Source of the DNA: Sinorhizobium terangae | GTDB lineage: Bacteria; Pseudomonadota; Alphaproteobacteria; Rhizobiales; Rhizobiaceae | Reading direction: 5' to 3' | Assembly (NCBI RefSeq): GCF_029714365.1 | Contig: NZ_CP121659.1 | Span: 2,294,001-2,358,000 of the forward strand | DNA length: 64,000 bases | Shown here: in pieces, positions 56,486-63,069 of the stretch | Layout: each line of letters starts with the position of its first letter | How positions within the stretch are numbered: the first letter of the stretch is position 1 | Program-made: the position numbers and the translations under genes | The notes under the pieces: model-generated | The model's database searches: none | What the model was told of the DNA's origin: nothing | Seen by the model: the letters and a program-made list of their open reading frames with translations, nothing else

Positions 56486-57667
56486 GTGGATATTGCGACG
56501 ATCGTCCTTGTTGACGCGACGCTGCGGGAAGGTGGCATACGACGTGCGGCGAAGCTCTGCAGGCGCCCGCCGTCGAGCGTCAGCGCCGCCGTCCGGCGCT
56601 TCGAGCAGACAATTTCAGTGCCGCTGCTTCGCCGCGAGGGCGCCATGCTCGTGCCGACGCTAGAGGCGCAGGCGCGCATCGCCGACATCGCGGAGGCGGC
56701 GGAAACCGCAACGCTTCTCGCCAGCCGCCTCGGGAGCCCTGCGCCTGGCCCGATCCCGCCCGTCAGCCTGGCGGCGCTCGACCGTTTCGTGAAGATCGCC
56801 CGCAACGGCAGCATTCGCTCGGTCGCACGGATGCTCGCCCTCGGCCAACCCCAACTGACCCGCCAGATGGCGGACCTCGAACGCCACCTCGGATATCCAC
56901 TGTTCGAGCGCGCCCATCACGGGGTGGTCTGTACAGAAGAAGCGCTTGCCGCCATCCCTCTTGCGGAAAAACTGCTTCAATGCTGGGGACGCCTGACGCG
57001 CGCGTCGGACGACCGTTTTCGCCGCGACGCGACGACATGGCGTCTCGGTGCGGTGATGCCGCTCGGCCCCGAGAGCGAGATCGCGCGCATGCTGGCGGCG
57101 CTGACGGCCGCCTGGCATGCTTCCCGCCCCCGTCAGCACCTGTTCATTTCAAGCACCACGGCGGACGAACTCATCGCCGGGCTGAAGAGCCGGCGCTTTG
57201 ACGCCGCACTCCTCGACGTCGCCGACTTCCCCAGCGAATTCGATGGCCGGCTCGTATCGGAAACGCCACTGGCGCTCGCTGGCGCCGCGGCGATACTTTC
57301 CGAAATGGACGGCGACTTCGCGCGCCTGCTGTGCGCCTCCCCGATCGCAATGCCGAGTGCCAAGAGCGGACTGAGGCGCGAGGCGACGCGTTTTCTGGAA
57401 GATACGCTGAGCGAAAGCGAGCGGCGGCGCCTGACCCTGATCGATGTAGACTCGATCCCTGTGATCATCAATCTCGTCAGCCACCATGGCTACCTCTCGA
57501 TATTGCCGGAAAGCTCGCTCTCCCGAGTCCATCGCCCGCCCGCGATGATCCGCCTCGCGCCCCGATACAAACAATCCCTCACCCTCGTCTGGCCCAGAAA
57601 GGCGCTTTGGGCCCAGGCTGGCGAAGCCATCTTCCGGATGATGAAGACGGGCACGGCGCGGACCTGA
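56486..57667 (+). CDS. LysR-type regulator with two tandem winged-helix domains
   Basis: 393 residues, about 90 longer than usual. Residues 1-60 form one LysR-like HTH (VDATLREGGIRRAAKLCRRP then PSSVSAAVRRFEQTISVPLL, followed by LVPTLEA), and residues 93-152 form a second, more canonical one (VSLAALDRFVKIARNGSIRS, then QPQLTRQMADLERHLGYPLF and CTEEA). A substrate-binding domain follows (WRLGAVMPLGPESEIARML onward; about 190-390). The start is a GTG at 56486; no in-frame ATG lies upstream. Divergent from the candidate ergothionase operon, 133 nt between starts, so it probably regulates it. Confidence 0.85.
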   Translation: MDIATIVLVDATLREGGIRRAAKLCRRPPSSVSAAVRRFEQTISVPLLRREGAMLVPTLEAQARIADIAEAAETATLLASRLGSPAPGPIPPVSLAALDRFVKIARNGSIRSVARMLALGQPQLTRQMADLERHLGYPLFERAHHGVVCTEEALAAIPLAEKLLQCWGRLTRASDDRFRRDATTWRLGAVMPLGPESEIARMLAALTAAWHASRPRQHLFISSTTADELIAGLKSRRFDAALLDVADFPSEFDGRLVSETPLALAGAAAILSEMDGDFARLLCASPIAMPSAKSGLRREATRFLEDTLSESERRRLTLIDVDSIPVIINLVSHHGYLSILPESSLSRVHRPPAMIRLAPRYKQSLTLVWPRKALWAQAGEAIFRMMKTGTART

Positions 57668-57751
57668 ATCGTCTTCTAACGAGGTTGCACGAAGCTGCTG
57701 ATTCGATTCGCCGATCCGTCGGCGATTGAATCTTCGTCTGAAACTTTTGAA

Positions 57752-58723
57752 TCAACTCTTGAGCTTCAGTCGCCGGCGCGTTTCGCTGGGGCTTTCGCGG
57801 TAGTGCGCGCGGTAGCTGCGCGAGAACGAGGATGATGAGTTGAAGCCGGTGATCGCGGCGATATCGGCGAACTCCATTCGCGTCTCGATCACCTTGCGGC
57901 GCGCGGCATTGAGACGGAGAGCGAGATAGTGCTCATGCGGAGCAACGCCCATCGTATCCTTGAAGAGGTCCTGTAGATGCCGGGCGCTGACACCGACTCG
58001 GCGTGCGAGCCGCGCGAGCGTCAGCGGCGCCTCGACGGTCTCCTCCATCAGCTTCACCGCCGCGCCGACCCGGGCATCGAGAATCCGCATGTTGCCGATC
58101 GCCGGAACCTGCAGCAGATCGCCGCGCGTGCGTTCCTGCTCGTAGATGAAGAGGCGCGAGACCTCTAGCGCCAGCGAATAGCCATGCGCCCGGCGGATCA
58201 ATTCCAGCATCAGGTCGAGCGTCGGCAGCGAGCCTCCGGTGGTAATCCGCTTGCCGTCGATGACGAAACGCTCGCGCACCATAGTCACATGCGGATAGGC
58301 GGCGGCGAAATCCTCAAAATCCTCCCAGTGGGTGGTGACGGAAAAGTTGTCGAGTAGGCTGGTCTCGGCAAGCAGCCACGAGCCGGATTCGATTCCCGCC
58401 ATGACTTCCCGATGCCGCGCCGTCTGCGACAGCAGCATCTTGAGTTGCGAGGTGGCACTGCGCTCCCAGTTGTAGCTCGAAAGCACGAAAAGCGGCGCCG
58501 TCTCCCGCTGCGGCCGGAAGGGACCGGAGACTGGAATCGGAATGCCGCTCTTGGTCTCGATCGCCTCGCCGTTCGGGCTGAAGATCGTCCAGGTATAGAG
58601 CGCCCGCCCGGCAATCCGGTTGGCGGCACGTAGCGGCTCGATGACGGAAGCGACGAGGATCAGGTTCGTCTCCGGCAGCACCAGCAAATCGATATGCTGC
58701 GCCTGCGTAACGATCTCGTCCAT
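57752..58723 (-). CDS. GATase-1/AraC-family regulator, CdhR-like
   Basis: 323 residues. N-terminal DJ-1/PfpI-like GATase domain (about 10-190: LDLLVLPETNLILVASVIEPLRAANR, SGPFRPQRETAPLFVLSSYNWE, and SGSWLLAETSLLDNFSVTTHWE, where the Cys of active peptidases is absent). C-terminal AraC domain: APLTLARLARRVGVSARHLQDLFKDTMGVAPHEHYLALRLNAARRKV and EFADIAAITGFNSSSSFSRSYRAHYRESPSE (about 230-315). This layout is shared by CdhR, GbdR and SouR, which respond to carnitine, glycine betaine and sarcosine in Pseudomonas. Divergent from the carnitine genes, so carnitine or a derivative is the likely inducer (inference). Confidence 0.88.
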   Translation of the reverse strand: MDEIVTQAQHIDLLVLPETNLILVASVIEPLRAANRIAGRALYTWTIFSPNGEAIETKSGIPIPVSGPFRPQRETAPLFVLSSYNWERSATSQLKMLLSQTARHREVMAGIESGSWLLAETSLLDNFSVTTHWEDFEDFAAAYPHVTMVRERFVIDGKRITTGGSLPTLDLMLELIRRAHGYSLALEVSRLFIYEQERTRGDLLQVPAIGNMRILDARVGAAVKLMEETVEAPLTLARLARRVGVSARHLQDLFKDTMGVAPHEHYLALRLNAARRKVIETRMEFADIAAITGFNSSSSFSRSYRAHYRESPSETRRRLKLKS

Positions 58724-58746
58724 GGCAAAACTTCCTCCTCATACTG

Positions 58747-58776
58747 CCGATAATGTATAGCGTAGAACCGATAATG
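58747..58776. promoter_or_regulatory. Direct repeat CCGATAATG upstream of the BKACE gene
   Basis: Two identical CCGATAATG copies at 58747-58755 and 58768-58776, starting 21 bp apart (two helical turns), as expected for an AraC-type dimer site. Lies between the GATase-AraC gene and the BKACE gene. Confidence 0.6.
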
Positions 58777-58833
58777 AAAAGCAATGGCGGCCTTTCTGCC
58801 TCGTAATAGCTCCCAACAAAAAGGGAGACAGCA

Positions 58834-59736
58834 ATGCCGCTCAGCATGAACCGCGAGGTATTCATCACCTGCGCCGTCACCGGTTCGGGAGACACCGTTT
58901 CCAAATCCAGCCACGTCCCGATTACACCAAAGCAGATTGCGGAAGCCGCAGTCGAGGCCGCCAAGGCTGGTGCGGCGATCGTCCATTGCCACGTCCGCGA
59001 TCCGGAGACCGGCGCACCCGCCCGTCGCCTCGACCTCTACAAGGAGGTGACCGACCGCATCCGCTCCGCCGACATCGACATCGTACTCAACCTGACCGCC
59101 GGCATGGGAGGGGACCTCGTTTTCGGCAATGTCGAAAGCCCCTTCCCCGTCAACGAGAAGGGCACCGACATGGCCGGCGCCACCGAGCGTGTTGCCCATG
59201 TCGCCGAATGCCTGCCCGAGATCTGCACGCTCGACTGCGGCACGATGAACTTCTCGCTCGGCGACTACGTCATGACCAACACGCCGTCGATGCTGCGCGA
59301 GATGGCGCGCCAGATGACAGCACTTGGCGTGCGCCCCGAGATCGAGGCCTTCGATACCGGCCATCTCTGGTTCGCCAAGCAGCTCGCCGAGGAAGGCCTG
59401 ATCGAGGACCCTGTGCTGATCCAGCTCTGCATGGGCATTCCATGGGGCGCGCCGGACGACCTCAACACCTTCATGGCGATGGTCAACAACGTGCCCTCGA
59501 ACTGGACTTTTTCTGCCTTCTCGATCGGCCGCAATGCGCTCGCCTATCCGGCCGCGGCGATCCTTGCCGGCGGCAACGTCCGCGTCGGCCTTGAAGACAA
59601 CCTCTATGTCGGCAAGGGCCAGCTCGCGACCAATGGCCAGCTCGTCGAAAAGGCGGTCTCCGTCATCGAGGGTATGGGTGCGAAGATTATCGGGCCTAAG
59701 GAGGTCCGCGAAAAGCTTAAGCTGACGAAGAGATAA
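58834..59736 (+). CDS. Beta-keto acid cleavage enzyme (BKACE), candidate 3-dehydrocarnitine cleavage
   Basis: 300 residues, DUF849/BKACE zinc enzyme. Start MNREVFITCAVTGSGDTVSKSSHVPITP; zinc-binding GAAIVHCHVRDPETG (two His, about 48-62); LNLTAGMGGDLV, CTLDCGTMNF (about 131-140), PEIEAFDTGHLWFAKQL with the catalytic Glu region, and VRVGLEDNLYVGKGQLATNGQLV near the end. It condenses a beta-keto acid with acetyl-CoA to acetoacetate plus an acyl-CoA. Next to a carnitine dehydrogenase-thioesterase fusion, the substrate is 3-dehydrocarnitine and the product betainyl-CoA (pathway known in rhizobia). AAGGGAGA site before the ATG. Confidence 0.9.
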   Translation: MPLSMNREVFITCAVTGSGDTVSKSSHVPITPKQIAEAAVEAAKAGAAIVHCHVRDPETGAPARRLDLYKEVTDRIRSADIDIVLNLTAGMGGDLVFGNVESPFPVNEKGTDMAGATERVAHVAECLPEICTLDCGTMNFSLGDYVMTNTPSMLREMARQMTALGVRPEIEAFDTGHLWFAKQLAEEGLIEDPVLIQLCMGIPWGAPDDLNTFMAMVNNVPSNWTFSAFSIGRNALAYPAAAILAGGNVRVGLEDNLYVGKGQLATNGQLVEKAVSVIEGMGAKIIGPKEVREKLKLTKR

Positions 59737-59740
59737 GAAG

Positions 59741-59940
59741 ACCCTCCCAACCCTCCCCACAAGGGGAAGGGCTTAACGTGCGGCGCCGCCGAACTCCCAC
59801 CGAAACGTCTGTGTCCGTGGAAGTGTTTGCATCAAGGCGCCGGCGAAGCGGCAGAATAGCTGCCAGAGTGGGATGTACAGGATCCGGAGCCGCTCATCCC
59901 TCCCTCATTGGGAGGGTGGCCCGCAGGGCCGAGAGGGGTT
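59741..59940. repeat. Palindromic intergenic repeats between BKACE and dehydrogenase genes
   Basis: accctcccaaccctccccac/aaggggaagggc at 59741-59772 and a second element at 59893-59940 (ccctccctcattgggagggtggcccgcaggg...). The space between them (59773-59892) shows no gene. Confidence 0.65.
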
Positions 59941-59967
59941 CCGCGGCAACAGTTGGATGGAGAGGGA

Positions 59968-61458
59968 ATGAGCATCATCACCAAGGCCGCCTGCGTCGGC
60001 GGCGGCGTCATCGGCGGGGCCTGGGCGGCGCGTTTCGCGCTTGCCGGCATCGACGTCAACATCTTCGACCCGCATCCGGAAGCCGAGCGCATCATCGGCG
60101 AGGTCATGGCCAATGCCGAGAAGGCCTATGGCATGCTGACCATGGCGCCGCTGCCGCCGCGCGGCAAGCTTACCTTCTGCAAAAGCATTGAGCAGGCGGT
60201 CGAAGGCGTTGACTGGATTCAGGAAAGCGTTCCCGAGCGGCTGGAGTTGAAGCGCGGCGTGATCACCGAGATCGACGCCTTCGCCCGCCCCGACGCGCTC
60301 ATCGGTTCGTCGACCTCCGGCCTCCTGCCCTCGGACCTGCAGGCCGACATGAAATACCCCGAACGCATGTTCGTGGCGCATCCCTATAACCCTGTCTATC
60401 TCTTGCCACTGGTCGAACTCGTCGGCGGCAAGAAGACCTCGGCGGCGACGATCAAGCGGGCCGAGGAAGGCGTTGCCGAAATCGGCATGAAGGGCGTCGT
60501 CATAGCCAAGGAGATCGAGGCCTTCGTCGGCGACCGTCTCCTCGAGGCTCTCTGGCGCGAGGCTCTCTGGCTGATCCAGGACGATATCTGCGACACCGAA
60601 ACGCTCGACAATGTCATGCGCTATTCCTTCGGCATGCGCTGGGCGCAGATGGGCCTGTTCGAGACCTATCGCATCGCCGGCGGTGAAGCAGGCATGCGCC
60701 ATTTCCTCGCCCAGTTCGGCCCCTGCCTCAAATGGCCCTGGACCAAATTCACCGATGTCGTCGACCTCGACGATGCGCTCGTCGAAAAGATCGGGTCGCA
60801 GTCGGACGCACAAGCCGCCGGCCGCTCGATCCGCGAACTTGAACGCATCCGCGACGAAAACCTCGTCGGCATCATGCATGCGTTGAAAGCCAGCAACGGC
60901 GGCGAAGGCTGGGGCGCCGGCAAACTGCTCGCCGATTTCGAAAAGCGTCTTTGGGCCAAGGGCGGCAACCAGGCGAAAACCCATGACGCCTCCGGTCCGC
61001 TGCGCCTCATCGATACCAAGGTCAATGCCGCCTGGGTCGACTACAATGGCCACATGACCGAGCACCGCTACCTGCAGCTTTTCGGCGACACGTCTGATGC
61101 GCTGTTGCGGCTGCTCGGTGTCGATTTCGCCTATGTCGAGGCCGGCCATAGCTACTACACCGTCGAAACGCATATCCGCCATCTGGGCGAGGCCAAGCTC
61201 GGTCAGGAGCTCTATACGACGCTGCAGCTCCTCGCCTCCGACGAGAAGCGGGTTCAATTCTTCACCAGGATCCACGACGCCGCATCGGGCGAGGTGATCG
61301 CGACCGCCGAGCAGATGATGCTGCACGTCGACGCGAAGGCCAGCAAATCCGTACCGGCGCCGACGGAAGTGCTGACGAAGTTGAAGCCGATTGCGGAAGG
61401 GCATGCGAAGCTTGAGGTGCCAGAAGGCGCCGGGCGGCACGTTGGACAGAAGCGGTGA
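59968..61458 (+). CDS. Carnitine 3-dehydrogenase fused to betainyl-CoA thioesterase
   Basis: 496 residues. N-terminal dehydrogenase (about 1-325): NAD motif CVGGGVIGGAWAARF, IFDPHPEAERI (Asp for NAD), STSGLLPSDLQADM, ERMFVAHPYNPVYLLPLVELVGG with the catalytic His, and KEIEAFVGDRLLEALWREALWL. C-terminal hot-dog thioesterase (about 347-480): VNAAWVDYNGHMTEHRYLQLFGDTSDALLRLLG, with the Asp-Tyr-Asn-Gly active site. The fusion channels L-carnitine oxidation together with hydrolysis of the betainyl-CoA made by BKACE to glycine betaine; this combination is known in Sinorhizobium. GAGAGGGA precedes the ATG at 59968. Confidence 0.92.
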   Translation: MSIITKAACVGGGVIGGAWAARFALAGIDVNIFDPHPEAERIIGEVMANAEKAYGMLTMAPLPPRGKLTFCKSIEQAVEGVDWIQESVPERLELKRGVITEIDAFARPDALIGSSTSGLLPSDLQADMKYPERMFVAHPYNPVYLLPLVELVGGKKTSAATIKRAEEGVAEIGMKGVVIAKEIEAFVGDRLLEALWREALWLIQDDICDTETLDNVMRYSFGMRWAQMGLFETYRIAGGEAGMRHFLAQFGPCLKWPWTKFTDVVDLDDALVEKIGSQSDAQAAGRSIRELERIRDENLVGIMHALKASNGGEGWGAGKLLADFEKRLWAKGGNQAKTHDASGPLRLIDTKVNAAWVDYNGHMTEHRYLQLFGDTSDALLRLLGVDFAYVEAGHSYYTVETHIRHLGEAKLGQELYTTLQLLASDEKRVQFFTRIHDAASGEVIATAEQMMLHVDAKASKSVPAPTEVLTKLKPIAEGHAKLEVPEGAGRHVGQKR

Positions 61459-61479
61459 AGGTGATGAGGCGGATGATTT

Positions 61480-61591
61480 GCCCCTCATCCGCCTGCCGGC
61501 ACCTTCTCCCCGCCTGCGGGGAGAAGGGACTCGCGGCATGCTCCCAGTCCCCTCTCCCCGCTTGCGGGGAGAGGGTCAGGGTGAGGGGCAA
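61480..61591. repeat. Inverted pair of palindromic repeats before the acyl-CoA dehydrogenase
   Basis: 61480-61530 (gcccctcatccgcctgccgg, then ttctccccgcctgcggggagaa) and 61548-61591 (cctctccccgcttgcgggga... ending gggtgaggggc). In the 205-nt gap; nothing else seen. Confidence 0.8.
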
Positions 61592-61663
61592 ATAGCCAAG
61601 CACGCCGCAGGCCGATGAGGAGATCGGCCCAGGCAGGCGGACAAAAGAATACGAGGGAGAGCA

Positions 61664-62824
61664 ATGAATTTCGCACTGTCCGAAGAACAGCAGATGATCG
61701 TCGACACGGTCCGCAACTTTGTCGAGACCGAGATCTATCCGCACGAAAACGAGGTCGAGCGCACTGGCACCGTGCCGCGCGAACTCGGCCAGGAAATTGC
61801 CCGCAAGTGCAAGGAGCTCGGCTTCTTCGCCTGCAATTTCCCCGAAGAGGTCGGCGGTGCCGGCCTTGATCACCTGACGTTCACGCTCGTCGAGCGCGAG
61901 CTTGGTCGTGGCTCGATGGGACTGACTGTTTTCTTCGGCCGCCCCTCCGGCATCCTGATGGCCTGCAATGACGAACAGCGCGAGCGTTACCTGCTGCCGG
62001 CCGTCAAGGGCGAAAAATTCGACGCGCTCGCCATGACCGAGCCGGACGCCGGCTCCGACGTGCGCGGCATGAAATGCTTCGCGAGACAGGATGGCGACGA
62101 CTGGATCGTCAACGGCACGAAGCACTTTATCAGTCACGCCGACATCGCCGACTTCGTCATCGTCTTCATCGCCACCGGCGAGGAACAGACGCCGCGCGGC
62201 CCGAAGAAGAAAATCACTTGCTTCCTCGTCGATCGCGGCACGCCGGGTTTCCAGATCCGCGACGGCTACAACTCCGTCTCGCATCGCGGCTACAAGAACT
62301 GCATCCTCACCTTCGATGACTGCCGCCTGCCCTCCTCGCAGATCCTCGGCGAGGTGCACAAGGGCTTCGATATCGCCAATGAATGGCTCTACGCCACGCG
62401 CCTGACGGTCGCCGCCACCTCGGTCGGGCGGGCGCGGCGCGCCTTCGACTATGCGCTTTCCTACGCCGCCGAGCGCAAGCAGTTCGGCAAGCCGATCGGG
62501 GCCAACCAGGGCGTCTCCTTCAAGCTCGCCGACATGATCACCGAGATCGACGCGGCCGACCTGCTGACGCTGTCTGCCGCCTGGCGGCTCGATCAGGGCC
62601 TGCCGTCAAACCGGGAGATCGCCTCGGCAAAGGTCTATGCCACCGAAATGCTCGCGCGCGTCACCGACGAGGCGATCCAGATCTATGGCGGCATGGGGCT
62701 GATGGACGACCTGCCGCTCGCCCGCTTCTGGCGCGACGCCCGCGTCGAGCGCATCTGGGACGGCACCTCGGAGATCCAGCGCTACATCATCAGCCGCGAC
62801 CTCTTGCGGCCGCTGGGGGCTTGA
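61664..62824 (+). CDS. Acyl-CoA dehydrogenase, candidate gamma-butyrobetainyl-CoA dehydrogenase
   Basis: 386 residues, the standard ACAD size. Start MNFALSEEQQMIVDTVRNFVE after GGGAGAG. FAD/acyl motifs: ALAMTEPDAGSDVRGMKCFARQDGDDWIVNGTKHFIS (about 122-158), TVAATSVGRARRAFDYALSYAAERKQFGKPI (about 246-276), and IYGGMGLMDDLPLARFWRDARVERIWDGTSEIQR (about 344-377). In butyryl-CoA-type enzymes the catalytic base is Glu in EGTSE; here it is Asp (366), which may alter the chemistry or shift the base. In a carnitine cluster it should oxidise gamma-butyrobetainyl-CoA to crotonobetainyl-CoA (inference). Confidence 0.88.
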   Translation: MNFALSEEQQMIVDTVRNFVETEIYPHENEVERTGTVPRELGQEIARKCKELGFFACNFPEEVGGAGLDHLTFTLVERELGRGSMGLTVFFGRPSGILMACNDEQRERYLLPAVKGEKFDALAMTEPDAGSDVRGMKCFARQDGDDWIVNGTKHFISHADIADFVIVFIATGEEQTPRGPKKKITCFLVDRGTPGFQIRDGYNSVSHRGYKNCILTFDDCRLPSSQILGEVHKGFDIANEWLYATRLTVAATSVGRARRAFDYALSYAAERKQFGKPIGANQGVSFKLADMITEIDAADLLTLSAAWRLDQGLPSNREIASAKVYATEMLARVTDEAIQIYGGMGLMDDLPLARFWRDARVERIWDGTSEIQRYIISRDLLRPLGA

Positions 62825-62860
62825 GCGATGGCGGATTTTCTTCATTTGCTGCGGGTTAAG

Positions 62861-63016
62861 ACCCCTCCCCAACCCCTCCCCACAAGGGGGAGGGGCTACC
62901 CCGCCGCACCCTCCGCGGCCTTCCCGAACAGGGGCCTCTCGCCGCGCCGGCGAATTGGGCAAAGCGGCGCCGCGGCTAAGCCCCTCCCCCTTGTGGGGAG
63001 GGGTTGGCGAGGGGTC
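62861..63016. repeat. Inverted C/G-tract repeat pair before the acyl-CoA synthetase
   Basis: acccctccccaacccctccc at 62861 with cacaagggggaggggct, and its inverted partner 62979-63016 (taagcccctcccccttgtgg then ggaggggttggcgaggggtc). In the 245-nt gap; no gene seen between. Confidence 0.8.
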
Positions 63017-63069
63017 TTTCCCGCACCCAGAGAACAACGAGCGGCATTTTTCGGCAGCGGAGCGCCGGA

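Noticed and set aside
46178..63016. C/G-rich repeats as possible CRISPR or VNTR arrays
   Set aside because: Copies are palindromic, come in inverted pairs and lack regular spacers; no cas genes are present.
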